Assembly: GCF_003473485.1 (NCBI RefSeq)
Contig: NC_053045.1
Coordinates: 3,622,501-3,686,500, forward strand
Reading direction: 5' to 3'
DNA from: Medicago truncatula
Lineage: Eukaryota > Streptophyta > Magnoliopsida > Fabales > Fabaceae
DNA: 64,000 bases
Every line of letters begins with the position of its first letter. Within the stretch, counting starts at the first letter, position 1. Both the position numbers and the translations under genes were made by a program. A model generated the notes under the pieces. The model did not search any database. It was given only the letters and a program-made list of their open reading frames with translations, and was not told the origin of the DNA. This document shows positions 49,792-61,766 of the stretch, in pieces.

Positions 49792-52240
49792 AACAATTTC
49801 AAGGAATTTTGGTGTTAGATTATATTAGAACTCTTGTATTTTGTACTTTATTTTAATAAGTTAGGTTAATTTGGTATATGAATACGTAAAATCTTTATGC
49901 TTGTATTGTACTACTATGTATGTATATAAAGTTTGTTGTTTTGTATTAGTTTCTATCTATACTATTCATATTCATAGAATGTTATTGTATTTATTTGAGT
50001 ATCATGGCTTGTTAGGAAATTGTTAATTGTTGAAGTTTAGCAGTACCTTGTGAATTGAAGTTTATTGTAGTTGTTTGTTTGATGGGGTTTTTGATTTGAT
50101 GATAATAACTGGCAACACAAAACTCTACATGTTACTAGTTTTGTTGTGTAACGTAAGTTTGAGTGAGTGTATGTTTGGATGAGCAATAAGTTTGGCAAAA
50201 TTATTGTAGCACCATGATTTTGTTGAAGCTACAAAGTGTAGTTTTTATAAAAAATCACACAGGCTTAAAAAATCACACAGGCTCACCGTATTATGACAAA
50301 TTTAATTACTGTCAATCCAAACAGTTATCAAGTATTTTTTTAGTATTGTGGTTGTTGATAAGTGACATGATGATAAGATTAGATTAACTAGAGTTTGTGA
50401 GTTGGTGAATGATTAAGGTTGCTGGAAATTGCATGAGATTCATGGGAATCTTTCTACCATCTTGGTGAATTGAATTTGTCACACATTTCTCCGATTGATG
50501 ATGATGATAATGATAGGGAAGACTAGTGGAGTTGAACTTCTTTGTTGATGTTGGTCATGATGTGTGTGATTACTTGAATGGTGTGGACATGTTTCAAGTT
50601 TCTGTTAAGATGATGGAGTGAATTAAATTTAATACATATGATGCATTTAATCATGAGTCCGAGTAGCTGGGTGTTGAACACTTTTGCGCAGGAAAGATCA
50701 TTGATGGATTTGTTGTAGTGTCTGATGACTATATAGTCGAAGGGCTGAGGTTAGCTAAAAGAGTGGCGCTTTAGATTGGTGGAGTTTCGTCTGGATTTGA
50801 GACCATGTGTATTTCAAGTGGGAGGAATATTGTGAAACAACTCAGGAAGTTGATTTGGCTCAAACTTTTCGAAAAGCAAACAAATGTAAAGACTCTCTGG
50901 GTAGCTTGAGATATATAATTTAGAGGTTTCGTTGATGATCTATGAGTTTCATCGTCCTCAATTCAATTAATTGTTGTTAATCACTGATGTTTTGGGAGTT
51001 TCTACTCTCAATGTAGCAGGTTTGTAGTTTATTTCTTTTTTGAAGTTTGGCCCCTTATCTTATTCATTTGGAAAGCTTCTTTCTCAAAACCAAGAAAATT
51101 TCACGGATTTGTCTCGGTTGGCTTAGTCCTTAGTTAACGAATGTACATATATTAGCCAGATCAAGTTAAGGATAAAAAAGACAATGATCCAAATGTGTTT
51201 TCTGTCATATGTATTTGTCTTGGTGCAGATTGCAATTAACATTGAATACAAGGATTATTTTTAAACAAACACTTCACTCTTAACAATCACAAGTACTTTG
51301 GGAACCATGGCTATGTCTAACATGGACAAACATCTTAAGTTCTTAATTATTTTCATTGACCAACATTTGAGATCATCATTTCATATAATTCGGGCAACTG
51401 CTACTTTGATCAGACTGTGGTCTAAAAACCCAAGTCTCAAATGCACTTTTTCAACCCAACAAACCTTAATATAAAAGGTGAAACTTTGCTTGCTCCAAAG
51501 CAATTATTCCACATCACAATATAGTAAGAGCCATTCTTGAAAATCAAATTCCCCTGTGATCAGACTGTATCAGTTAACAAGTCTTGAGCATTACCAATGC
51601 ATGCATTGCCAATGAACCCATCACATAAGGCTTGTAATCCACCAAATTTCCCTCTGATCGCCAACTACATCTACTTCAACTTTAGAAGGTTCATATTTGT
51701 TCAGAAGTTTTGGACATTGGAAATTGCATAGACTCAAGAGCCTTACTCCTTCTCCTAATAGCACACTATTTTTGTATTATGCCCTTTTTCCTGCACTTCA
51801 AAGTTCAAACTAACCTAAATCTGCTCAGTGCATGACAGAAAAAACATGTCCACAAATTATAACATAAAAATCATGTTTTGTCAAAAACATAAAAATCATG
51901 TTGACTAAACTTTCAGTTATATTTAAATGGTTATATTTACCCTCTTAGATACAGTCTATTCGAGTAATTGTGACTGAAGAACAATACAACAAGCACATAG
52001 AAAATTAAAATATCAATTGTGTTTCAACATTTTTATATCAGATAAATCTGTTCTATAAACACCATATTATTAGTTGAGCAATAAAATTTGGAGCCAACAA
52101 AATAAAGTAATCAATTTTATCAGGTAAATTCTTGGCTAATGTTCAGAAAAATCTCAGAGTAATGGATATTCAGATTAAGATGAAGCGACTTATTTTTTAT
52201 AACAATTGCTGAAGCACCAATATAGATATCTGAAGTTCTC
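49792..52240. other. Intergenic spacer, no gene supported
   Basis: The first ~200 bases are the 3' UTR of the small gene. Around 50500-50960 the plus strand has scattered frames faintly like a decayed gag region, too weak to annotate. The rest is AT-rich and unclassified. Confidence 0.35.
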
Positions 52241-52521
52241 TATTAGGAACCCAAGAATTGAATTCAAAAGAAAGAACACTTTATTTAAGAAATATGATGG
52301 AATAAGAGAGAATCTCTCCTCAAGGGTTTCCCCTTGACAATAGAGAATACTCTACTATTCACTATTACAATATTAAAAGATACTACCCTCTACCAAATGA
52401 AGGCTATATAAAGACTTGCTAATAGGCTTAACAGCTACCTAACAAACTAACTAACTAATTACTATAACAACTCATAACTACTTTAAATAATTTAATTTCC
52501 TTTTATTCTATAACCCTAACA
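52241..52521 (-). mobile_element. Short copia-type solo LTR downstream of the HPPR gene
   Basis: On the minus strand it begins TGTTAGGGTTATAG and ends ...TTGGGTTCCTAATA, 281 bp, with a TATA-like 'ctttatatagcc' in the middle. Flanks are TTCTC (left) and CTCTC (right), a target duplication with one mismatch. It ends 125 bp beyond the HPPR stop codon and has the same orientation as that gene. Confidence 0.7.
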
Positions 52522-52646
52522 CTCTCACAATAATCAATTCACATCACAGGAATCATTAATTGATGATGTAAATGGAGGCCATTTCATCAAATTCTACGTC
52601 AATGGCTAATCAATCTTATGTAGATAGTTCAATAGAGGCATGTAAA

Positions 52647-55400
52647 TTAAACCAAGGGAGTTAACAGTGGTTTTCCAAGGAAATGGGCCTCCAAGTTTCC
52701 AAGAACAAGGTCAGCCATGGCAGTTCGAGTTTCTATCGTGCCACTTCCACAATGAGGCAACAAGACAACATTTTCTAGCGAAAGTAGCTCTTCAGGAACA
52801 TGAGGCTCGTTTTCAAACACATCGAGTCCAGCTCCACCCAAACGACCTTCAAGGAGTGCAGAGACCAGCTCTGGCTCATCAACATGCTTACCTCGGCCGA
52901 TGTTAATAAGGAAACCTTTCGGACCAAGTGCATTGATGACCTCCCGGTTGATGATGTGATGGGTTTCCTCTGTAAGTGAGCAGGCAACAACTAGTATGTC
53001 GCAGTTGGATGCTAACTCAACAACATTTGGATAGTACTTGTATTTTGACTCCTGCTTTTGAGTTCTAGAATAGTAGCATATTGAACAATTAAAACCTTCA
53101 GCTCTCTTGGCAATTGCTGTGCCAATCCTGCCCAGCCCAACAATGCCAACGGTTTTCCCAGAGAACTGCAAGGAAAATACCAGATGAAAAAATAATTAAA
53201 TTCTCATTGGAAAATGGAGGGGGCAATACTACATGATTATACATATAACCAATGTTAATGAGCAGTATGACACAACAATATGATTAAGCTCTGTAAACCT
53301 TACGACATGATGAATTGATGATAGATCATTGTGTTCAGTTTCAAATGTTTTCTGCCGTTTTCTGAAAGCTTACAAATCGACCAACAGATGCAATTATATA
53401 TAGTTGGTTTCTTAAACTTGAGAGTCTGCACAAACAAGTAGAGCTTTTGTAGCCTTGACATGTTTACCAAAAATAAAAATAATATTAAAAGAACTTATAT
53501 GTGGCATGAGCAGCATTACAGAGACAAGTTTGTGCATTGCAGATGTTTCATGGGTGTATGGATAACTAGACAGTAAGCGTCTACCGGAGGTCACTGGACA
53601 ATCGCCAAAAAGGAATGAACAAGAAATCAGGTATTTGGTGGTAGGGTCAGTACCAAGATTACTGAATCGAGATTCGAATTGTGAATCGGAAGACCTATTT
53701 TCTGAATCGTGATCTTGTTATGCATTGTAAAAACAAATGACATGTATGCAAAAACATTTAGAAACCAAGTCACACAACTAGGTCTGTATCTGGGATGTAC
53801 CCATGAACATGACTGAATTCATATCATACGATTCAACGAGATTCACAACTCCCAATTCCATGAGATTCAGCAAATTGAATTGGGATTCATTCTGAGAGGC
53901 CAAAAAGAGATTCACACTCTGATATGTATCAACTGTGTTTGATTTCGTATCGAATCAAAATGCGAATTGCATGAATTGTAAGATACTGATGGCATTGGTT
54001 GGAACAATGACAAAGACGGCTTCATTTTGAAGGGAAGCATTGAGGGGGAACAAAAGTGTAGAAATCCTACGACGAAATACATGTTATTGGTTCTGATGTT
54101 GCCTTTCTATCAGACTCCCTAATTGAGTATAAACTCACGATTTTGTACAAGAGTAAGTATAAACAAGTTGATATAAGCTCAATTTAGTTTACTAAAACAC
54201 AGGCTTGTATGCAATTGAACTCAATTTTTCAATCTAGAAACATTAACTCATCCACGTCAACTTGTGAGTTAGATAACCATGATGAAGAGCGGATAAAGGG
54301 ATCCTAACAGAGCACTAATATCCTCTGAACCTTTAAGTTATACTGCAAAAATAATGAGGACACGTGCAGCCAATGCAGCTGTGAACAAAATTTACAATAT
54401 GTTCCTACCTAATCATTTTTAGATCATGGTTGGATCAACGGAGCGATTGGTGGAACCTTGGTGAGCTATTGTGATTTTATCAAAAGTTACACTTTAAAGC
54501 TTCAATAAAATCGCAGTGGTACAATGATTTTGGCCAAATTAATGAAATTGGGAACTCTAAACATACAATACAATTGGTGCGTTTGGACATTGGTTTCACC
54601 ACCACTAGTTTTTCACAATATCAAGAATAGCAATAGGACCATAAACGCAACAAGACTTAAGACTAAAACCATGGTTATTAAGAATAGCAATTGAACAGTT
54701 CACTATTGTTTTACAATACAGTATAGTATTAAAAAATGTTCTCAAATGAGTAATGATACATAGACACCTTTAGGTGGCAATACACTCTTTGACACCCACA
54801 CAAAAATCTGACACATAGTCACGTGGACCCCACACAAGCACACTTTCTCTTTCCTCCCATCTTCTCTCTTTCTAGTGCATAGGGTGTATGAGAATAAAGG
54901 GTGTCTATGTAACATTTTCCTTCTCAAATAGAGGCACTGCTATAACATTCCTAGAAAATCGACATCAATTTAGAAACTTGGTTTACCTTAGTGGTCAATT
55001 GATGTTTCCAATTCCCATTCCTAACAAATCGATCACATTCCGAAATCCTTCTAAGAAGTGAAAGAATCAAACCAATAGCCAAATCAGCAACTTCATCTGT
55101 CAAAACATCTGGAGTAATCGTCACACGAATCCCTCTTTCTTTACATTTCTTAACATCGATCTGATCAACACCAACGCTGGAGCTTGAAATTATTTCCAGC
55201 TTCGGCAATGCATCAATGAGTTCGGAATCTGCGCCGGCTGTTGATCTTCCGACCACCGCACGGATCGACGCGCCGTGTTGAATTAAGAATTGTGATTTTT
55301 GTGGGAAATCCCATATGCGATAAAGATTGTAGCGTTTGTTGAGTTCTTGTTCTAAGTATGGGATTACTTGAGCTACAAGGAGAACGCCTATGGATTCCAT
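52647..55400 (-). CDS. HPPR: Hydroxyphenylpyruvate reductase (2 exons, 310 aa)
   Basis: Exons 55400-54987 and 53165-52647 join in frame to 310 codons. It belongs to the D-isomer-specific 2-hydroxyacid dehydrogenase family. The N-terminus MESIGVLLV...YLEQEL and [15 protein letters not shown] match plant HPPR (Arabidopsis At1g79870, from memory) rather than HPR3. It has the NAD(P)-binding GLGRIG (148-153) and the active-site triad Arg229 (NIGRG), Glu258 (DVFENEP) and His276 (LLPHCGS). Coleus HPPR has Arg232/Glu261/His279; the uniform shift of three reflects a shorter segment between NGNW and LTTK. It reduces 4-hydroxyphenylpyruvate, and often hydroxypyruvate or glyoxylate, in the cytosol with NADPH or NADH, as part of tyrosine catabolism. 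An in-frame upstream Met exists at 55571, but the 55400 start gives the family N-terminus. Confidence 0.93.
54752..54919. mobile_element. Foldback MITE in the HPPR intron
   Basis: About 168 bp with inverted ends AATGATACATAGACACC and GGTGTCTATGTAACATT. It lies near the 5' end of the single HPPR intron (53166-54986). Its terminal AATGAT resembles the MITE at 48967, but the rest differs. Confidence 0.65.
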
Positions 55401-55850
55401 TAGGGCTAGGGTTATGATTTTGAGAAATCGAGTTACATACTGTAATAATAGAGGCTTTTCCTCGGAAAAACAAAGTTGTTGATTCGGAAAGAGAAAGACA
55501 ATGGTGTAACCAAAAAAAAGAAAGAGAAAGACAATGGTTAGGTTGATTGAATACAACGTTATTAACTCCACGTGTGATCATGGAGACAAAGACAAGGTTG
55601 GCTGTTGAGTTGGTCACTTTTTGGTTTAATTGCAGACTCCACACGTCAAAATATTCACATGACTTCTGTCCGAATTCACATTAGTTAGATGTCACTATTG
55701 GCCAATTAGAACAAACTGACTATCAAATGGGGTATCAAGAAAAAAAGCCTCTTAGAAAATTATTTTTAAAAAAAGTTATATACTTCAATATTCAATGCAT
55801 CAAATACATAGATGTTCATAAAAAGTTATCATTTAATTTAAGATCCTAAA
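55401..55850. other. HPPR upstream region
   Basis: This contains the HPPR 5' UTR and promoter. Short open frames overlapping exon 1 on the same strand are shadows. There is no other gene. Confidence 0.4.
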
Positions 55851-56460
55851 AGAGTGTCTCATGGTCACTTGTTAACATTTTCCATCAAGAAATTTATAGG
55901 AGACAACGATTTCAAGTTGTGGAAGGTAAATATGCAATCGATCTTGATTCAACAAAAAAGTGCAGAAGCTTTTGATAATGTGATGATGTGGTTTAGATTG
56001 GACTCGTTGTATATGACTAAGTCGTTAGGATGGTGGAGTCAAAAACCATCACAAAGCAATTAATCGAGTTCAACAAAATTCTTGATGATTTGGTGATCAT
56101 TGAAGTGAAAATTGAGGATGAAGACAATAGTGTACTATAATTGTGTGCATTATCTATATCACTCGAGCACTTCAAGAATACCATATTTTATGGTAAAGAA
56201 GGCACTATCACCTTGGAGGAAGTCCAAACCATGCTGAGAACCAATAAGTTCACCAGGTCCAAGGACATGAAGTTAGATGATGATGGCGAAGATTCGAATA
56301 TCTCAAAAGGTAGAGGTGGGAATCGAGGAAATCGAGCAAACTCAAAGAGTGACAACAAGTCAAATGCAAATGCTTCAAGTGTGATAAAACTTGTCACTTT
56401 ATGGATTCTCACGAATGAAGAGACAACAATGACTTCATGCAATTTCTAGTTTCCTTAGAG
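55850..56460 (+). mobile_element. Ty1/copia gag remnant
   Basis: The plus strand encodes gag-like blocks in order: a KKFIGDNDFKLWKVNMQ start, a central 'LSISLEHFKNTI' region, TLEEVQTMLRTN, an Arg/Gly/Asn-rich stretch, and traces of a CCHC zinc knuckle. It is a broken fossil with several interruptions. No matching pol is in the window; it is followed directly by LTR-like sequence. Confidence 0.75.
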
Positions 56461-57066
56461 ATGGTTACGAGGATCATGTTGGGAAAAGGAAGAATTGAAC
56501 TATATCACATTGGGAACAGTGACACACACAAGTAATTCTTGGCACACAAGAATTGAACAATTTCAGCAAAGTTTTGACACTTGTAATTCTTGGTATTGTT
56601 CTCTCTAAAACTCTAAGTCTTCACTCCTTTATATAGAGGTGTAAAATAGACGTTGTGAATTGACAACATATCAAAATAGAGTCGTTTGAAGCTTTGATCA
56701 ATCACCAATGATCTTTTGCCTGATATGGTTATTGTCCTATGAAGGATCAATTTCAAATGTATTCCCATTGTGAAGGAACAACGTTGCAAGCAAAACTATT
56801 TTTCTTGTTTTGTAGCAGAGACAAAAACAGAGTAGTGGTTGTGCGCTTCGTACAATTGTACTTTGTCAACGCTCTTTGAAGAATAAGCATCCAATGCCTT
56901 CAAATCCTTTCAAAATAGTCGTTGCTTCACTTTTCCAGTCTTCTGCAATGCTTAGACGAGATTAAATCCATTGAATAGTTTTTGAAGCTTTAAGTCTTGC
57001 ATCTCTTAATGAACTATAACTTCTGGTGATCTTCAGCTTCTGATGAACTTGCTTCTGGTGGACATG
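56461..57066 (-). mobile_element. Copia-like LTR remnant, split by the solo LTR at 57067
   Basis: A leader-like stretch with a TATA-type 'ctttatatagagg' and repeated 'cttctgatga', 'cttctggtg' and 'ttcaggagcac' words. It continues at 59440-59493 on the far side of the inserted solo LTR, as shown by the ACATG target duplication. It is an old, incomplete remnant; the outer boundaries are approximate. Confidence 0.5.
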
Positions 57067-58013
57067 TGTAACACCCTGTTTTCCCAACATAAAAATTTCT
57101 CATAGAAAATCAGAGTAAAAACACCTTAAACAGAATGTCACACTTCTTTTCATAAAATCATAAACGGAATAAAATAACTATTTATCCTTCAAAATTCAAC
57201 AACATAATATTTATTACTTCGCAGCGGAAATTATTCAACTTTTAAAACAACTTTGGCACAAGGGCCTCAACATAAAATCTCTTAAAATTCTTCCAACAAC
57301 ATGTTCATGATAATTCATAAAATAATACGTAAGGAATAGAAAGCAACAACAAAATTCTCATCCCGTTATGTATCAGAGCACCTAAGACACACGAGAGAGA
57401 AACCTCACAAGACATCAACTATTCTTGGTTACCTGCAAGTTACCCATGGTGGGCAACATTTCCAAGCAGAAGGGGTGAGATTTCACAAATAATAATATTA
57501 AGCATATAATTCATCAATTACATTTAACAACTTAAACTTCATCACTTAGCAATAATAATACTTCATGTAATACTTCATTAAATCATCAATCAACTTCTAA
57601 TCATCATTAACATCATATTCATCATATATAACAACATAATCATCACATCATAAACATCATCTTATAACAACATAAACATCATATTCATCACATATAACAA
57701 CATCATAATCAACATCATATCAATATCATAAACAATATCATAATCAATATTCATAAGCATCATAACAACATAATCATCACATTATAAACATCATCATAAT
57801 CAATATCACAAACAACATAACAATGTCATAATCATAATTATTCATAAGTACTTCATTAACAACACATGGATAGAAGACAACTCAACAACAACTTAACAAC
57901 TCATGGATGATAATTCAACAACAACTTAACAGCTCATGGATGATAATTCATCAACAACGACTTTGACTCGACAATGCAACTTCGACTTCTTAATCATGCA
58001 TGTGGTACCAACC

Positions 58014-58140
58014 AGGGCATCAAGCCCTCAACATATAAGCGTAAATAGGCTCACAGGGCATCAAGCTCTCAACATACAGGGCATCAAGCCCTCAACATAA
58101 TATGTATAAATATACATTACAAGGCATCAAACCCTCAACT
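58014..58140 (+). repeat. 'gggcatcaagccctcaaca' short repeats in the solo LTR
   Basis: Four imperfect copies of an about 20-bp unit that itself contains the inverted words GGGC...GCCC, spaced irregularly. Confidence 0.8.
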
Positions 58141-59187
58141 TAAATGAGTATGCAATGGACTCAACATCTTACGACTTGACAACTTTGACCAACATATGCA
58201 ACTTAATGATTTAATAATCAATAACAACAGAGACAACAACATACAACAACTTGAATCATAGCAACATTAATAATAACCACTTGGATGGTATAACAACATT
58301 ATTTCTATATCATACAATATTCACATAATATATGTATCTCAAATTATTCAACAACAACATTCACATAATATATGTATTTCAAATTATCCAACAAAGATAT
58401 TCACGTCAAACCAAATTAGATTCATCACAACATATGCTAGATACTCTTAAACACCTTAATTAAACTCCTAGTACTTCTAGTCTTGGGGTTGGAATTATTC
58501 CCTAAGTTTTGGATTAACTTAGAAACGGTTATGCTGAATTTTTAACAATTCACTAAGATCTCCTTGGAGTATTTTCATCATAACTCCTAAACCAAAAATC
58601 ATTTTCAAGTCAAACTGACGCCACTAGAAAACTAACACAATTATCTACAACTTTCATGTTTACACCAAAGGTTAATTCAAAACAGAAATGTGTGAAAAAG
58701 ACGCAAGAACATGAAATAAAACATGCTGTCAGATAGCAACTCGGGGAAAACCCATTTTTCATCCCAAAATCCCAATTTTAACCTCCCTATCCCCAAATTT
58801 GATCCCAAAGTTTGTCTAAACATTTATATACATCAAAAGAGACTCAAAACCATATAAAACTTGACCCAAAATATTATTTTAGAAAATCATCAATTAATCA
58901 CTTTTAACCCTAATTCTCAAATTCTCAAAAACTAAAACCTACAACATGTTAAATCCAATTTTCAGAATCATAGACTTAAGATTATTGAATGTTAGTCTCA
59001 CCCTTACATTAATAAATCGATCAGGCAATCTCTCTTGGTTCTTCTCTTCTCACTTTCTCCCTTTTTCCCCAAAAACAGGTTTCACGTAATCCTTATTTTC
59101 TAATTCTAACTCTCCCTTTTTATATAAATCCTTAACCTACTTATTTTCTCTTATTTCCAAATCTGTCCTACCAGTCTCAATATTCTA

Positions 59188-59192
<5 letters not shown>

Positions 59193-59225
<33 letters not shown>
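59193..59225. repeat. (AT)n microsatellite
   Basis: About 16 AT units within the solo LTR at 57067-59439. Confidence 0.95.
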
Positions 59226-59230
<5 letters not shown>

Positions 59231-59893
59231 AAATATTTCTATAACAAATAACAAATATATCTCTATAACAAATATATTTCTATAATATATATATTTCTAA
59301 ACCAAATAACATATATATTATACTAAGAAATACCAACATATAACATAACAAAATATCACTCATCAAAATAAATCATATAAGTATATTCTAAACTCATTAA
59401 GATAATCAAATAATTAAATAATTCAAAGAGGGCGTTACAACATGCTTCTGATGACGTCATCACTTCAGGAGCACTTTGTCTTCAGGAGCAGTTTGAAGTA
59501 GATAAAATAGTCACAAGGAAGGGGGGGTTTGAATTGTGACCCTTTAAAAATTATCCTGAAACTTAAAAGTGATTCTCAAGTTGTTTACTTGAAATAGTTA
59601 AGTTAACTTTCTGACTTCAGAACGTTCTGAAGTTCATAAACAAAAACTGTTTAATAAAGTAAATGTGCAAGTGTGTGTGGTGTATACTGTAATTAAAGAG
59701 TATAGAGAAGAAGGAAATAGCACACAGAGAATTATAGTGGTTCACCCAATGTGGGCTAGTCCACTCCTCACAATCTTGTGAGAGTTTCTACTATGATGCT
59801 TGAGATAACCTCTCAAGTCCTGCACCATACAATCTTTGTTCACCTGAACAATTACAATCCTGTATTCTCTAAGCCTCAGCAGGCTTGCACCTT

Positions 59894-60165
59894 CTTGCTA
59901 AGTTAACCACTTAGACTTTTACAAACTCATCTCAAACTAACACTTTAGTACCCCTAAAGCTAGATGAGATTTGTTTCTTTTCTTCTTGCTAAGTTACCCA
60001 CTTAGACTTTTACAACCTTTGCTCAACCTAACACTTTAGGACCTCTAAAAGCTAGATGAGACTTTGTTTCTTTTCTTCTTGCTAAGTTACCCACTTAGAC
60101 TTTTACAACCTTTGCTCAACCTAACACTTTAGGACCTCTAAAAGCTAGATGAGACTTTGTTACAA
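59894..60165 (+). repeat. ~92-bp tandem repeat, three copies, in the LTR
   Basis: Each unit carries 'cttgctaagtta(a/c)cc', 'acttagacttttacaa', 'taacactttag' and 'agctagatgaga', starting near 59894, 59986 and 60078. The last two copies are nearly identical. Confidence 0.85.
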
Positions 60166-61198
60166 TTTGTGTGGAAGTTGGATGTTTGTAAAACAAACAG
60201 TGGAAGAAGAAGAAGAGGTTATCCTTCAGATAACAAGAGTATTGATTTGCACTAAGTTGATGAAGGACTTAGAGATTGATCAATTTCAGTTTGCAAAAGC
60301 TTCAAACAAAATCAAAGTTGTTTTCTTGTATGCTTTGCAATGGTGCAAGTTTTGCTAAGGCCAAGCCCTCTATTTATAGAGTCTTTGGGCTCATATAGCC
60401 GTTGTAGGGTGTCCAATGGTGTTATGCCATGTGTCCTGGGTCCCACAAGCTTAAACTTGAAATTCTGGGCAAACATTCTGATCTCTGATGAACATCAGAA
60501 TGTTGTTGTGTTCATGATGATCTTCATCTGGGTTCATCATGTTCTTCATCTGGGTTCATCATGTATGAATGAACACATGAAGTTCTGGGCTATCCATATG
60601 CTTTCCATATGAATTTCTGGACAATAACCAATGTATGGACTTTTCTTCATACATCAGAATGTTCCTTTCCCAGGTTTTGTCTTGGAACCGGTGCAGGAGG
60701 ATTTAGTGGGATTCTGTATCTTCATGCCCATGCTTTGAGAGATTGTGTTGTCCTTGTTCAGTACCAACTCTCAGACGTGTCTATCTCTTGTTGAAGATGA
60801 CAGATTTGCTTTGCTTTTGCTTTTTGCTTTTCACCTACTATACTGTTCATAAAGTAAGCATGAGCTTGAACATTCTGATCATCAGAATGTTCCATCTGTT
60901 TCACTTAGGATGATTTGTAAGACTATCATTTGATGTAATCAAATCCTAATAGTGAAACAATGATGAAGAGCAGTGCTATTAACATCTAGGATGATATTCC
61001 CTTGTGAAATATTCCTAGTACATCAATGTTCATAGTCTTAAATGAACATTGGATATCCTTTTTGACATAATCCTTGTATATGCCTTTATTGCTTGATTGA
61101 TCCATGCAAGTGTACTTTCCTGGACATATATTCATGTCACATGTGCCTTGCATGACCTTGATCACAGTTCTTGAGATTCTTGGCTTGTATAAGAACAA

Positions 61199-61503
61199 CC
61201 TTCTGAACTGGGTTGCTTCTGAACTACCTTCTGAACTAAGTTGCTTCTGAACAATCTTCTGAACTGTGTTGCTTCTGAACAACCTTCTGAACTAGGTTGC
61301 TTCTGAACAACCTTCTGAACTAGGTTGCTTCTGAACAACCTTCTGAACTGTGTTGCTTCTGAACTACCTTCTGAACTAAGTTGCTTCTGAACAATCTTCT
61401 GAACTGTGTTGCTTCTGAACGACCTTCTGAACTAGGTTGCTTCTGAACAACCTTCTGAACTGGGTTGCTTCTGAACAGAGTTGCTTCTGAACAACCTTCT
61501 GAG
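61199..61503 (+). repeat. 28-bp tandem array (~11 copies) in the LTR
   Basis: The unit reads CTTCTGAACTAGGTTG then CTTCTGAACAAC, with variants. It is itself built of two related half-units, each starting with CTTCTGAAC. Confidence 0.9.
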
Positions 61504-61766
61504 CTCTCATCAGAACGTTCTGATCAAACTCTCTGATCAACATTCTGAACTAACTTTCTGAACTTCAGAATTAGTTCATGGATTCAATGTCCTTTGATTT
61601 TATGCATCTTGGTATGATTCAAACCTTGTTCCTGTCTTAGTAAAAACACTCAAGAGCACAAGTTAAATACCAAGGAATTAATCAAAGTCCATTTAATCCT
61701 TAATCATTAAAGTTTATTATCTTTAAAATTAATTAGGGATTTTGCCTCAACAATCTCCCCCTTTTT

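Larger units (their letters stand above)
57067..59439. mobile_element. Solo LTR, gypsy-type TGTAACACCC (2373 bp, TSD ACATG)
   Basis: The ends are TGTAACACCCTG and GGGCGTTACA, and the 5-bp repeat ACATG flanks it at 57062-57066 and 59440-59444. Inside are AAC/ATC-rich low-complexity DNA (57480-57960), several 'gggcatcaagccctcaaca' repeats (58010-58140) and an (AT)n tract. The TGTAACACCC terminus is typical of Tekay/Del-like chromovirus LTRs. There is no internal coding region, so it is a solo LTR. It sits inside an older copia-like LTR remnant. Confidence 0.85.
59494..61752 (-). mobile_element. 3' LTR of a Sirevirus-like Ty1/copia element (2259 bp)
   Basis: Plus-strand ends are TGAAGT...TCAACA. 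On the minus (element) strand a polypurine tract, CAAAAAGGGGGAGAT, at 61766-61753 directly precedes the LTR start TGTTGAGGC. This fixes both the orientation and the LTR start. The LTR holds a roughly 92-bp triplicated block (59894-60165), a 25-bp palindrome (60868-60892) and a 28-bp tandem array (61199-61503). Large LTRs with this polypurine tract are typical of legume Sireviruses. The 5' end of the element is beyond the window. Confidence 0.85.

Noticed and set aside
55401-55571. An N-terminally extended HPPR start at 55571
   Set aside because: The extension is hydrophobic and unlike the family. The Met at 55400 starts the MESIGVL motif that matches known HPPRs.
61199-61503. A CRISPR-like array
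   Set aside because: The repeats are directly adjacent without unique spacers, and the context is an LTR in a plant genome.
61199-61503. The TTCTGAAC array as heat-shock elements
   Set aside because: TTC and GAA are separated by one base rather than two, so the array does not match the GAAnnTTC/TTCnnGAA consensus.
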